Of a stretch of 64,000 bases of DNA, positions 8,651 to 19,433 are shown piece by piece. Where the stretch lies: the NCBI GenBank assembly GCA_023212695.1, contig JALCCG010000002.1, positions 310,001-374,000 of the forward strand, read 5' to 3'. The DNA is from Sporisorium sorghi (taxonomy: Eukaryota; Basidiomycota; Ustilaginomycetes; Ustilaginales; Ustilaginaceae). The stretch's first letter is position 1. Every line of letters starts with the position of its first letter. The position numbers were made by a program, and so were the translations under genes. The notes under the pieces were generated by a model. It was not told the origin of the DNA. It saw nothing but the letters and a program-made list of their open reading frames with translations, and searched no databases.

Positions 8651-8665
8651 TCGTAAAAATTACTA
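8651..8665 (-). promoter_or_regulatory. Zur box 2, upstream of the znuA -35
   Basis: TCGTAAAAATTACTA, preceded by AAA, matches the Zur 7-1-7 pattern in most positions. It lies 5 bases upstream of the -35 hexamer and 55 bases from box 1. Confidence 0.65.
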
Positions 8666-8704
8666 TTAGATTTCGATAGAGATGTTATGTACTCCTTATT
8701 AACG

Positions 8705-8743
8705 GAAAAAAATAACGGCGTACCCTTAACAGGGTACACCGTC
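8705..8743 (-). terminator. terminator after metG
   Basis: The minus strand has ACGGTGTACCCT paired with AGGGTACGCCGT around a TTA loop, then a T-rich run. It follows the metG stop codon. Confidence 0.85.
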
Positions 8744-8773
8744 TATTCCGACTTCATTCAACATAGTCGCACA

Positions 8774-10774
<2,001 letters not shown>

Positions 10775-10827
10775 TTACCTTAAATTAATTGTTGTATCAA
10801 GCCACTGCCGGCATGCAGGAAAACAGC

Positions 10828-11111
10828 AAAAAACCCCCGTCCCCATGGGACGAGAGTTGTTCTCACGTGTTACCACCCAAATTCCCTGTACCCTTAAGGG
10901 CAACAGGCTCTTCTGCCGTCAAGCGGCCGTCCATTAACGCTGGCTCACGCCGCTCCTTTACGGCAGCCTCCCATGCTGGCTGCAGCGCTCAAAAGCGGAT
11001 CCTCCAAGACCATTTTCCGAAATTCGCCATGACCGGTTTCCAGCTTCCCCGGCTCTCTGTACAAGGCGCAGCTTTTCGTACTTATCTCTTCCTCGGATTT
11101 ACCTATAATTT
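10828..11111 (-). promoter_or_regulatory. T-box riboswitch (Met) of metG
   Basis: Leader on the minus strand. The T-box core GGGTGGTAACACG is at 10866-10878, followed by a GC-rich terminator with a T-run (10828-10856). Stem I has the AGAGAG-type segment and a specifier region GAAAATGGTCTTGGAG in which ATG (11011-11013) is the methionine codon. Uncharged tRNA-Met should pair with both sites and favour the antiterminator. Confidence 0.92.
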
Positions 11112-11117
11112 CTTATC

Positions 11118-11147
11118 ATTTTAATAAAATGGGCTGCCGGGTGTCAA
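11118..11147 (-). promoter_or_regulatory. candidate metG leader promoter
   Basis: Minus-strand TTGACA (11142-11147) and TAAAAT (11118-11123), spacer 18. Predicted start near 11111, which sets the 5' end of the T-box leader. Confidence 0.6.
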
Positions 11148-11219
11148 GCCGGTCTGTGCGGACATCCTATTCCTACTGTCAGCATGCCACAACCGCAAGC
11201 ATTTTACCAGGGACAAGGG

Positions 11220-11477
11220 CTATTCCTCCGTCAATGGAGAATGCGACTCTCCTTTGCGCGGCGGAACCATGTCAATGCCGCCAGGATTAAACGGATGACA
11301 TCTTGCAATCCGCTTGGCCGCCAGCCAGGACCCCTTCAAGGCACCGTGCACTTCAACGGCCTCCAAAGCGTAGGCTGAGCAGGTCGGATAAAATCGGCAG
11401 GTTGCCGGTTTTAACGGTGAAATGAATTTCCGATAGAAGTGTATCGGCACCTTCACAACCCTGCGCGCGGTGCTCAT
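11220..11477 (-). CDS. yidD: membrane protein insertion efficiency factor YidD
   Basis: 85-residue protein of the YidD (DUF37) family with [29 protein letters not shown] and the [13 protein letters not shown] motif; three conserved Cys. YidD proteins sit at the inner face of the membrane and help YidC/Oxa1 insertases. Its ATG overlaps the zur stop by four bases (ATGA), so translation is coupled to zur. In most genomes yidD sits with rnpA-yidC, so this place is unusual. Confidence 0.92.
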   Translation of the reverse strand: MSTARRVVKVPIHFYRKFISPLKPATCRFYPTCSAYALEAVEVHGALKGSWLAAKRIARCHPFNPGGIDMVPPRKGESHSPLTEE

Positions 11478-11944
11478 GCCCGGTTGTCCCGTTTTCCTCC
11501 ACTTGAAGGTGAGGTTCCCTTATCGGTATTATCCTTGCTGCAATCCCGGCAGTAGCCAAACACTTCGAATTTATGCTGAACGACTTGAAAATCATCCGGC
11601 GCATCGGTCAACTGCATCGGACAGAACGTGATCGGATATGTCTTCTGGCATTGCAGGCAGATCATATGATGATGGTGATGATCCTCGCTGCACCGTCCTC
11701 TGAACTTGATCCCTTCCTCGAACACGACCTGCTCCAATACGCCAAGCTCATACAATACCCGAAGATTACGATACACCGTATCAAAGCTCAAACCGCTGTA
11801 CTTCCGGCCCATATATTCGTATACATCCTTGGCTGTCAAATAGCCGGGATGTTCCCCAAACAATTTGGCAAGCGTCTTGCGCTGATCGGTAATGCGCAGC
11901 CCCTGTTCCGACATGGCGTCGATAATCTCTTCTGTCGTAAGCAT
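11474..11944 (-). CDS. zur: zinc uptake repressor Zur (Fur family)
   Basis: 156 residues. Winged-helix domain with [38 protein letters not shown], then the dimer domain with [22 protein letters not shown] and [12 protein letters not shown]. The CxxC pairs form the structural zinc site and the His-rich stretch the sensory site. The pattern follows B. subtilis Zur rather than Fur or PerR. A longer frame starts at 11965, but AGGAGG lies inside it, 9 bases before the ATG at 11944. It probably acts on the znuA promoter 3 kb away. Confidence 0.9.
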   Translation of the reverse strand: MLTTEEIIDAMSEQGLRITDQRKTLAKLFGEHPGYLTAKDVYEYMGRKYSGLSFDTVYRNLRVLYELGVLEQVVFEEGIKFRGRCSEDHHHHHMICLQCQKTYPITFCPMQLTDAPDDFQVVQHKFEVFGYCRDCSKDNTDKGTSPSSGGKRDNRA

Positions 11945-12107
11945 ACGCAATAACCTCCTCTTCATGAAGATACTCTCTCCTTATAATGCCTGAAAAATGA
12001 GACATCGTCAATGTAAGCGGTTATGTGCCTGCTGTGTTCGTACATTGAACGCCATGATTCAATAACGACGGCTTCGGATCACCGCACCGACGGATAAGAA
12101 TCATCAT

Positions 12108-12152
12108 AAAAAGGGCAGCCCTCTCACCATTTCCGTGGTTGTAAGGACTGCC
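12108..12152 (-). terminator. terminator after the 906-residue stalk-domain gene
   Basis: The minus strand has GGCAGTCCTTACAACCAC paired with GTGAGAGGGCTGCC, then CTTTTT. It lies about 25 bases past the stop codon at 12176. Confidence 0.75.
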
Positions 12153-12175
12153 TTTGTTGTCATAAGAAAGTAATA

Positions 12176-14896
12176 TTAGTTCTTAACCTGCGGCAGCGGC
12201 TGCAAGAGGATGTTGATTGGCAGACTGCTTCCCGGTGCTGCTGTGAACAAAATCTCTACGCTCTGCTCGTAATTGCCTGTACGGTACAGTACTGCGGCTT
12301 CATTCGGAGCGGAAATTGCGCCTCCGCTTGTATTCGGCGTCTGAATGATGTTTCCGTTCACCATCATCGCGCCCATGTATTTGCCTCCGCGCGGATTCAG
12401 CGTGATCAGCGTATTGGGCGCTACGCGGTGCAGCTTGATTTTGTACAGTACACCGAAGTTGCCGGCATTGGATTGATATGAGCCGTTAATGCCGTCATAC
12501 CCTTCCAGATTCGGATCATTTGTCTTGTCACCCAGCGCAAGCCGGGAAGGTGTATTCCCTACCAGTTCGTAAGACTCGATGATCCGCGTGGAATCCGGAT
12601 AGGTTCCCCGGTTATGAACGCCATCACTCGGATGCAGAATCAGATAAGGAAGCTTTTGAATCGGATCCTTGACTTCATCAATCATGATAACGTCATATCG
12701 GATCGGCGAATCCGAATACAGATCAGCAAACATCGAGAGCACCTGCTGGTTCTTCATCGTTTGCGCGCTTAAATCTTGTAAAATGATTCGACTTTCCCCA
12801 GGTGCAAGGGAAATCGTCTTGAACGAATCCGGTGACTGCATCGATTCAAGGTAACGCTGCACGGCTGCTTTGCCTGTCGCTGTAGGAATATTAATCGGTC
12901 CGCCCATTCCGGTATACTCGGTTGTCAGGCGTGCCGTCGATGTGTTGATATTAGTTGCGACTACGTACATCTTCATGTTTTTTCCGGTTGCGTTCAAATG
13001 GTGAATCATGAAGCGTGTGCTGGCATTGCCAATCTCGCGGTACACAATCCCCTCTTGATATACTGTTTCCGGAGAGTTGCTGCGGATCAACAAGCTGGGC
13101 TCGGAGCTTCTCGTAATGGGCATAAGATTCCATGTTGGCACCGCTGTTCCGTCAAACGTATATTTGTCGCCGATACCCGTAAATAACTGATTGAATTGAT
13201 CCTTTGTATACAAGACCTCATTCGTTACGTTAATGATTTTCTCATAAGAGCTGGTGGCGCCATGCTTATCCGTAACAATCAATAACACTTTATGCGGGCC
13301 GGCCGTGAAAAAGGCCTGATCATTGTTTTCCCATTTATACGTAATCTCATCGCCAGGATCACTGTCATAACTCTGGTTGATATACGTAATTTTCTCACCG
13401 ATCTTATATTCCTTCTTATCGGTATCAAACATCGCTACAGGCGGGGTGTTTGGAGCTGATATATGGATGCTGAGTGTATACGGCTCGCTCCACTCCCCAC
13501 TCGAATCCTGTACGGAGTAGGAAACCGTATGCACGCCGGGTTCATTGAAAACCTCTTCGCGGCCTTCCCAATGCTCATTTACGATCGCAAGGCCTGTCGG
13601 CGAATACGAGTTCGTTTTATACGTAACCTTCTGACCGGCAAGGATCTCACCAGACTGAACGGTAAAGGAAGCCACCGGCTTTGAGCTCACGCTGAGTATA
13701 ATCCGCTTGTTCGGCTGATCCACCCGATAAGAGATATCAAGCGCCTGCGTAATGCTGGTCAGCGGCACCATGAACGTATTGTTGGACTGGTATGCCGGGC
13801 CCTTCATTGATTTTCTCTGACCATTCACAGTATATACGCTGCTGTTCGTCTTGAAGCGAAGCTCATCGCTGCCACGGATAATGATCGTTTCTTTTGTTTT
13901 CCCGTCATAAGTCAGTTTCAGGCCGACCCGATCAACAAGGGAACGAATCGCAACATAGGATACGCCATTCTTGACAGCCATCGGCTGTCCAGCGGTATAC
14001 GTTTTCCCGTTCTGGTACATCTTGTTGCTGTTCATCATCAGGATCAGGTCATTGGGGCCAAGATTCGGTATATTGGGAGTCTCGCTCCCTGGTTCCCCGC
14101 CGTTATTTCCACCGGGCTGTTGACCGCTATTGCTGTCATTGCCCATCTTGGATAAATCCAGAATAACCTTCTTCTCTGGCTGATTAACCTTATATGGAAT
14201 ATCAAGCGCTTGCGTGATTGCGGTTAATGGAACCATAAACACATTGCTGCTCTGATAGGCAGCGCCTTTCATTGGGCGCACCTGTCCGTTCACTTTATAA
14301 TTGCTGCTTCCTGTCGTAAAGCGTAGTTCATTGCCGTCTTTAAGGATGATCGTTTCCTTTGTCTTGTTATCATAAGCCAGCTTTAGTCCTGCGCGTTCAA
14401 CCATCGCACGGATAGCCACATAGGATACTCCTTGCTTCACAGCCATCGGCTGTCCTGCCTTGTACTGCTTACCGTTGTGATACATTACATTGCTGTTCAT
14501 CATCAGCACCAGTTCATTGGCTGAAACCTGGGAAGTGCCGATCTCGGACTTATCTTCGGTCGTACTGCCCTCTTCATTTTCTGATACCGTATTATCGGAA
14601 GGATCGCTTTCCTGCTCCTCCTGCTGTTCATTTGGTGCAGAAGAATCGGAATCAGGATCGCTTATCGTACCTTCGACTGCCTGGGTCGGTGTTTCATTTG
14701 GCGTTTCTTCGGCTTGCTGCAATTCCGTCTGCTGTTCTCTGCTCTGCTGGGTTTGTCCTTCCACCGGGGACTGCAGCGCTGAATTGCTAATTAGCGCCGG
14801 AGCTGTAATATCCGGTGATTCAGCTGCCACGGGAAGAGCCGTTGATACTTGGGCCGCGGCAAGGACTGTAATCATCGAGATTCTTTTGAAATTCAT
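12176..14896 (-). CDS. secreted protein with two stalk domains and PKD-like domains
   Basis: 906 residues: signal peptide (1-25, cut near VAA), an acidic Gln/Glu/Ser-rich linker to about 125, two tandem copper-amine-oxidase-like stalk domains (about 128-250 and 280-402), a PKD-like pair (about 410-570, SYSPTGLAIVNEHWEG and SYDSDPGDEITYKWEN), and an uncharacterised C-terminal region of about 330 residues. The two stalk copies are near duplicates (shared MMNSN, AGQPMAVK, GVSYVAIR, TKETII, FMVPLT). Likely wall-bound or extracellular; no catalytic motif was recognised. It is a single-gene unit with its own terminator; start after AAAGGAGTAAAGG. Confidence 0.75.
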   Translation of the reverse strand: MNFKRISMITVLAAAQVSTALPVAAESPDITAPALISNSALQSPVEGQTQQSREQQTELQQAEETPNETPTQAVEGTISDPDSDSSAPNEQQEEQESDPSDNTVSENEEGSTTEDKSEIGTSQVSANELVLMMNSNVMYHNGKQYKAGQPMAVKQGVSYVAIRAMVERAGLKLAYDNKTKETIILKDGNELRFTTGSSNYKVNGQVRPMKGAAYQSSNVFMVPLTAITQALDIPYKVNQPEKKVILDLSKMGNDSNSGQQPGGNNGGEPGSETPNIPNLGPNDLILMMNSNKMYQNGKTYTAGQPMAVKNGVSYVAIRSLVDRVGLKLTYDGKTKETIIIRGSDELRFKTNSSVYTVNGQRKSMKGPAYQSNNTFMVPLTSITQALDISYRVDQPNKRIILSVSSKPVASFTVQSGEILAGQKVTYKTNSYSPTGLAIVNEHWEGREEVFNEPGVHTVSYSVQDSSGEWSEPYTLSIHISAPNTPPVAMFDTDKKEYKIGEKITYINQSYDSDPGDEITYKWENNDQAFFTAGPHKVLLIVTDKHGATSSYEKIINVTNEVLYTKDQFNQLFTGIGDKYTFDGTAVPTWNLMPITRSSEPSLLIRSNSPETVYQEGIVYREIGNASTRFMIHHLNATGKNMKMYVVATNINTSTARLTTEYTGMGGPINIPTATGKAAVQRYLESMQSPDSFKTISLAPGESRIILQDLSAQTMKNQQVLSMFADLYSDSPIRYDVIMIDEVKDPIQKLPYLILHPSDGVHNRGTYPDSTRIIESYELVGNTPSRLALGDKTNDPNLEGYDGINGSYQSNAGNFGVLYKIKLHRVAPNTLITLNPRGGKYMGAMMVNGNIIQTPNTSGGAISAPNEAAVLYRTGNYEQSVEILFTAAPGSSLPINILLQPLPQVKN

Positions 14897-15001
14897 CCTT
14901 TACTCCTTTAAAACACTCAGTATAGTCTGTCTGCCTCTATGGGACATAGTATTAGACGCCAACATTCCCGAAAAGTTGCTCAGAAATAGCTGGAAAATAG
15001 G

Positions 15002-15040
15002 AAAACCGGAGCATTCCCCGTAAGGAAGACTCCGGCTCCA
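15002..15040 (-). terminator. terminator after the GH3 gene
   Basis: GAGCCGGAG pairs with GCTCCGG on the minus strand, followed by TTTTCC. It lies just past the stop codon at 15052. Confidence 0.65.
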
Positions 15041-15051
15041 ATAACATTTAT

Positions 15052-16692
15052 TTAATTATTGACATAATCCTGGTGGCCGCTCCAACCCAGCGGATAAGTA
15101 TCGCTAATGCTGACCGGGAGTTTCCCTTCCGGTATCACCTTGCCCAACAAGACGCCGGCAGCCGCATTCATATAATAAGGTGTGTTCTCGTAACTGCACA
15201 GATATGTTGCAACGGGAGGAAGGTCATTCATATCATATGGATTGCGGGTTGCAACAACAACGATTGACACACCCTCAAGCTCAGCCAGCTTATTCACCAG
15301 CTTCTGTTGTCCCGCGGGGAGACTGCTCTCCGAGGTGTACGTAGCCACTACAATTTGTCTATAGCCTTCAGCAGCCTTAACTGCTTGCTCTACCTCCGCA
15401 TCCGACATATCGGTTCCGACACGCAGATCGTCTGCCTGCACCCCATAACTTCTCAGCGCATCGCCTAACGTATAGCTTTTGCTCCAGGCTTCATCCACCT
15501 GGGTAGCTTGCAGCAGCTCTGGCCAGATAACCGCAATCGCTTGCTCTGCCTGAAGTGGAAGCTGGCCTTCGTCTTTCACCAGCGTGATTCCTCTGCCCGC
15601 GATTTGGGCCAGTAATTGTTTGGTCTCTTCCGTCACCTCTCCAATCGATTGGACCGGCAGCTCTTCGGCAAGCTTCGCATTGCGCTCCTTGAGCGCTAAT
15701 ATCCGCTCTACAGACCTGTCAATCAGGTTCATGGACAATCTTCCGCTTTGAACGGCTTCAATGACAGCTGTAATCGCGGCTGTCTGCTCTGACAGGGTAT
15801 GGCTGACCAGCACGCAGTCCGCGCCGGCTTCAATAGCACGAATCGCTCCTTCAGGAATGCCGTACTCTTTGGAGATGGCATGCATCTCCAGACAGTCTGT
15901 CACGATCAGCCCTTCAAACCCCATCTCCTCTCGAAGAAGTCCGGTCAGCACGGCATGCGAGAGGGTTGCCGGGAGATCACTCGATTCGATTGCCGGGAAG
16001 CTGACGTGCGCGGTCATAATCGCATCAACGCCAGCCTTGATCGCTTGCGCGAAGGGGTATAATTCTACACGGCGAAGGCGTTCCATATCATGCGGCACAG
16101 AAGCCCGCCCCAGATGGGAATCGACGCTGGTGTCGCCATGTCCGGGAAAATGTTTGGCCGTTGCAGATACGCCCTCTTCCTGGTATCCCTTAATCGCAGC
16201 TGTCCCAAGGGCAGCAACGGCTTGCGGGTCTTCACTGAAGGAACGTACGCCGATCACGGGATTGCGAGGGTTGTTGTTGACATCCAGACAAGGCGCAAAG
16301 TTCATGTTCACACCGAGTGAACGAAGCTCACGCGCCCCAATCTGTGCCACCCTGTAGGAATCTTCCGCGCTTCCCGCTGCGCCAAGCGCCATATTACCGG
16401 GAATGCGGCTGATGCCTTCATGATCGATTCGTGCAACCATGCCGCCTTCCTGATCAATCGAGATCAGAAGCGGAAGCTTCTGGCTGCCTGAGGCGAGCTG
16501 CTGCAACGATTCCGAAAGCTCGGCCAGCTGGGGCAGCGTTCTCACGTTTCGGCGGAAATAACAGATACCCCCGACCTGATATTGATCGATCAGTATGTTT
16601 GCATGTTCATTCGGCGTTAGGGCATTGAATCCGCATATAAACATTTGCCCTACCTTTTGCTCTAAAGATAAATCCGCTATCGTCCATTTCAT
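15052..16692 (-). CDS. nagZ: beta-N-acetylhexosaminidase, GH3 (NagZ-like)
   Basis: 546 residues, GH3 family. The NagZ signature KHFPGHGDTSVDSH (180-193) holds the His/Asp acid-base dyad, and the nucleophile is Asp266 in VTDCLEM. A C-terminal alpha/beta domain (about 370-546) resembles the two-domain enzymes of Firmicutes. It splits beta-linked N-acetylglucosamine from muropeptides or chito-oligosaccharides. No signal peptide, so cytosolic, fitting a sugar imported by the adjacent ABC cassette. It follows the response regulator by 100 bases on the same strand; RBS AAAGTAGG is weak. Confidence 0.88.
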   Translation of the reverse strand: MKWTIADLSLEQKVGQMFICGFNALTPNEHANILIDQYQVGGICYFRRNVRTLPQLAELSESLQQLASGSQKLPLLISIDQEGGMVARIDHEGISRIPGNMALGAAGSAEDSYRVAQIGARELRSLGVNMNFAPCLDVNNNPRNPVIGVRSFSEDPQAVAALGTAAIKGYQEEGVSATAKHFPGHGDTSVDSHLGRASVPHDMERLRRVELYPFAQAIKAGVDAIMTAHVSFPAIESSDLPATLSHAVLTGLLREEMGFEGLIVTDCLEMHAISKEYGIPEGAIRAIEAGADCVLVSHTLSEQTAAITAVIEAVQSGRLSMNLIDRSVERILALKERNAKLAEELPVQSIGEVTEETKQLLAQIAGRGITLVKDEGQLPLQAEQAIAVIWPELLQATQVDEAWSKSYTLGDALRSYGVQADDLRVGTDMSDAEVEQAVKAAEGYRQIVVATYTSESSLPAGQQKLVNKLAELEGVSIVVVATRNPYDMNDLPPVATYLCSYENTPYYMNAAAGVLLGKVIPEGKLPVSISDTYPLGWSGHQDYVNN

Positions 16693-16792
16693 GGTTTCAA
16701 AAACCTACTTTCTATCAATTTAAGGACCATGCAAGGCTGGTTAAGCGGGTTCGTATGATGACTTGGCAGCCCGCATTCGTACAGGGCAGATC

Positions 16793-17578
16793 TTAGACCG
16801 TTGCCTCCCCGGACATTTCCCGGAATTCGGATGGTGTCATGCCCGTGGCCTTCTGAAACACCTTGGTGAAATAACGGCGTTCATGATAACCGACAAAAGA
16901 ACCGATCTGCGCAATATTCTTATCGCTGTTCACAAGCAGAAACTTGGCAGCCTCCATTCGCTGTCTCGTCAAGTATTCCACAAAGGTAAGACCCACATGG
17001 TTCTTGAACAATAAGCAGAAGTAACTTGAGCTGATGCCCAGATGTTCCGAGAGCTCCTCAATGCCCAAATCCTGCCCCATATGGGTATTGATATACTCTA
17101 ATGCGGATGTAACCAATTGGTCGGGTGTTTTCTTGACAGCTACAGGATTTGGAGCCTCATCAATTAGCGAAACGGTGCTGTAATACTTCTCTTTCGCTCT
17201 CTTCTTGCGGATTTCCTCCCCAATGTCCCGAATCTTCATCTCCAGTTCACCGTAATGAATCGGCTTGCTGATATAATCTTTAACGCCAAGCTTGATTGCT
17301 TCCCGCGCATATTCAAATTCCTGATAACCCGTCAGCAAAAAGATTTCTGCCCTGCTCCCCTTATCGCGGATCTTCGTAATAAAGGACAATCCATCCATCA
17401 CAGGCATCCGGATGTCCGACAGAATCAAATCGAGATGATGCTGATCAGCTACTTCAAGTGCCTCCATCCCGCTTCTGGCAAGTCCGACAACCTTCATCCC
17501 CATCTCTTCCCAAGGCAGAACCCTGCTGAGATTGTTCAAGATGGGAGCCTCATCGTCAACTAATAATACCTTCAGCAT
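16793..17578 (-). CDS. YesN-type response regulator, AraC output
   Basis: 261 residues: receiver domain 1-125 (acidic pair Asp8/Asp9, phosphoacceptor Asp55 in LILSDIRMP, Lys in YISKPIH), linker, then an AraC-type double HTH at about 160-258 (LGIEELSEHLGISSSYFCLLFKNHVG and IGSFVGYHERRYFTKVFQKATGMTPSEFR). It probably activates the neighbouring transporter genes when phosphorylated by the YesM-like kinase. The open frame reaches 17614, but GGGGGGAAGGG directly before the ATG at 17578 decides the start, which overlaps the kinase end by 23 bases. Confidence 0.92.
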   Translation of the reverse strand: MLKVLLVDDEAPILNNLSRVLPWEEMGMKVVGLARSGMEALEVADQHHLDLILSDIRMPVMDGLSFITKIRDKGSRAEIFLLTGYQEFEYAREAIKLGVKDYISKPIHYGELEMKIRDIGEEIRKKRAKEKYYSTVSLIDEAPNPVAVKKTPDQLVTSALEYINTHMGQDLGIEELSEHLGISSSYFCLLFKNHVGLTFVEYLTRQRMEAAKFLLVNSDKNIAQIGSFVGYHERRYFTKVFQKATGMTPSEFREMSGEATV

Positions 17579-19418
17579 GCTGCCCTTCCCCCCTGTCATA
17601 ATTGGGTATGACACATTGTATAACGGTTCCGCCGGGACGGCTGGAGCATATGAACAAACCGTAATAATCCCCGTACTGAATCCTCAGCCGGTCTGCCACG
17701 CTTCGCAGTCCTAGTCCACGCCGTTCCTGGTTCACTTTAAGGTTCTGCATCGTTGTCTGTTCGGACACGTTATCCTCGGATACCATATATTCAAACATCG
17801 ACAGCTGTTCGGAGGTCATTCCAAGCCCGTTATCCTCCACCCGGATGAAAACATTCCCGAGTTCCTTCCACGCGGATATGCGAATCATTCCCGTATAGGC
17901 TATCCCTTCAAATCCATGCTGTATGCTGTTCTCGACAAGCGGCTGCAGCGTCAGCTTCAGGATACGGCTGTGCATGAGCTCCCTCGGAACGTCGATTTCA
18001 TATTCGAACAAATCCTCGAACCGAAACTTCTGAATTTCGAGATAACTCTGCAAATGCTTGATTTCTTCCTCGAGTGTGATCTCTTCCTTGTCCTGTATAC
18101 TGATTCGCAAAATGCTGGCAAGCCGGTATACCATTTCACTGACCTTGCGCCCTTCATTCTGGATGGCAAGGACATTGATAGATTCCAATGTATTAAAGAG
18201 AAAATGCGGCTTAATCTGTGCCTGCAACACCCGCATCTCTGCTTCGGTCTTCTGCCGCTGTTCCTTCTTGATCTGCGCAAACAGATTGTTGATCCGGTTC
18301 ATCAAATTGTTGAACCCTTTCGAGAGGAGCAGCAGTTCATCCTCTCCCCTCTCTTCAACTCTCGCGCTCAAATCCCCATCCTCCACTCGGCGCATAAAGC
18401 GTACAATGACAGCGATCGTGCCGGTAATCCGGTTCATGAACAGACGGTTGAACACAATGGCTGTGACAAGGCTGATGCCCATAATGACAAAGAACCATTT
18501 GGCAAAGGAAGTAACCTCCTGCGACAAAGAATTCCAATCGGTAACCGAAACGAGATTCCAGCCATAATCGTTCAGATGATAGATGGAGACAATGTTCTCA
18601 TTGCCGTTAAACTTGGCTTTAAAGCTCTGGTAGCCTTGTTTAAACTCGACTTTTTGCTTCATATACTGACTGATATTTTGGCCATCCATATCATTCTTTG
18701 GATCAAAGAGGATTAATCCCTCATTATTAACTACCATGAATGAGGTGTTCTGCAGATTGTTCGGGAGTGTAAGGTTACGGAAGATCTCTTCAAATTCCCA
18801 TTTTTTGATCTGGACAACAAGAATACCTAGCTTGCGAAGTGTGGAGACATCCTTAATGAGCCTGATCTGGGTGAAGACCGGGTCCGCACCCGTCAATTCC
18901 GGAAATTCATGCGGAGCCAGCCATTTGGGAATTCCGTTCAGTTTGACAACCTCTTCATATAGAGGACTATTCTTAAATTGTTCGTAAGGCAGGGTTCTGA
19001 AATTTTCTTTACTAAAAATCGGAATCGGTGGCGACTCTTTGCTGAAATGATACAAAAACGCATAACTGATCGCAGGATGATTATATAGAAGGTTTCGAAA
19101 ACTGCGCTGTCTGTCATTGAGTTTCAGCTGATCCGCATTTGATTCCTTGATCAGATTTTGCGCATCGGGGTCCTTGGCATTCAGCGCCATCGCAAATACG
19201 GATGTGGCAATCCCGTTATCCGTGACATATTCCATTTCCTTAAACACGTTCAGAATGCTGTAACTGATCGCTTTAAGGGAGTACTCGGCTTGCTGACTGT
19301 ACTTTTTCTCAATCGAGTTATAGGTAATAAAGAAAGTAAATAGACCTAGCACAAATAACGGAATAATAATGAGCCCCAAAAAGGCCGTGAATAGTTTGTT
19401 CCGCAAATTCATACGCAT
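17556..19418 (-). CDS. YesM-type sensor histidine kinase
   Basis: 620 residues. Membrane segment at about 10-32, an extracytoplasmic dCache-like sensor to about 290, second membrane segment about 295-318, HAMP (RRVEDGDLSARVEERGEDELLLLSKGFN), then a His_kinase domain with QIKPHFLFNTLESIN (phosphorylated His) and an ATPase domain (LTLQPLVENSIQHGF, DNGLGM, GLGLRSVADRL). YesM kinases sense extracellular sugars and usually signal to a YesN partner, here encoded next and overlapping. Downstream of two sugar permeases by 15 bases, so in one operon. Confidence 0.93.
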   Translation of the reverse strand: MRMNLRNKLFTAFLGLIIIPLFVLGLFTFFITYNSIEKKYSQQAEYSLKAISYSILNVFKEMEYVTDNGIATSVFAMALNAKDPDAQNLIKESNADQLKLNDRQRSFRNLLYNHPAISYAFLYHFSKESPPIPIFSKENFRTLPYEQFKNSPLYEEVVKLNGIPKWLAPHEFPELTGADPVFTQIRLIKDVSTLRKLGILVVQIKKWEFEEIFRNLTLPNNLQNTSFMVVNNEGLILFDPKNDMDGQNISQYMKQKVEFKQGYQSFKAKFNGNENIVSIYHLNDYGWNLVSVTDWNSLSQEVTSFAKWFFVIMGISLVTAIVFNRLFMNRITGTIAVIVRFMRRVEDGDLSARVEERGEDELLLLSKGFNNLMNRINNLFAQIKKEQRQKTEAEMRVLQAQIKPHFLFNTLESINVLAIQNEGRKVSEMVYRLASILRISIQDKEEITLEEEIKHLQSYLEIQKFRFEDLFEYEIDVPRELMHSRILKLTLQPLVENSIQHGFEGIAYTGMIRISAWKELGNVFIRVEDNGLGMTSEQLSMFEYMVSEDNVSEQTTMQNLKVNQERRGLGLRSVADRLRIQYGDYYGLFICSSRPGGTVIQCVIPNYDRGEGQHAEGIIS

Positions 19419-19433
19419 GCTCCCGCTCCTGTA

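Noticed and set aside
8596..8665. The znuA boxes as Fur or PerR sites
   Set aside because: Both begin TCGTAA, the Zur form, rather than TGATAAT (Fur) or TTATAAT (PerR), and they control a zinc transporter.
12176..14896. The stalk-domain protein as an active copper amine oxidase
   Set aside because: Only the small N-terminal-like domain is present; the catalytic copper and topaquinone domain is missing.
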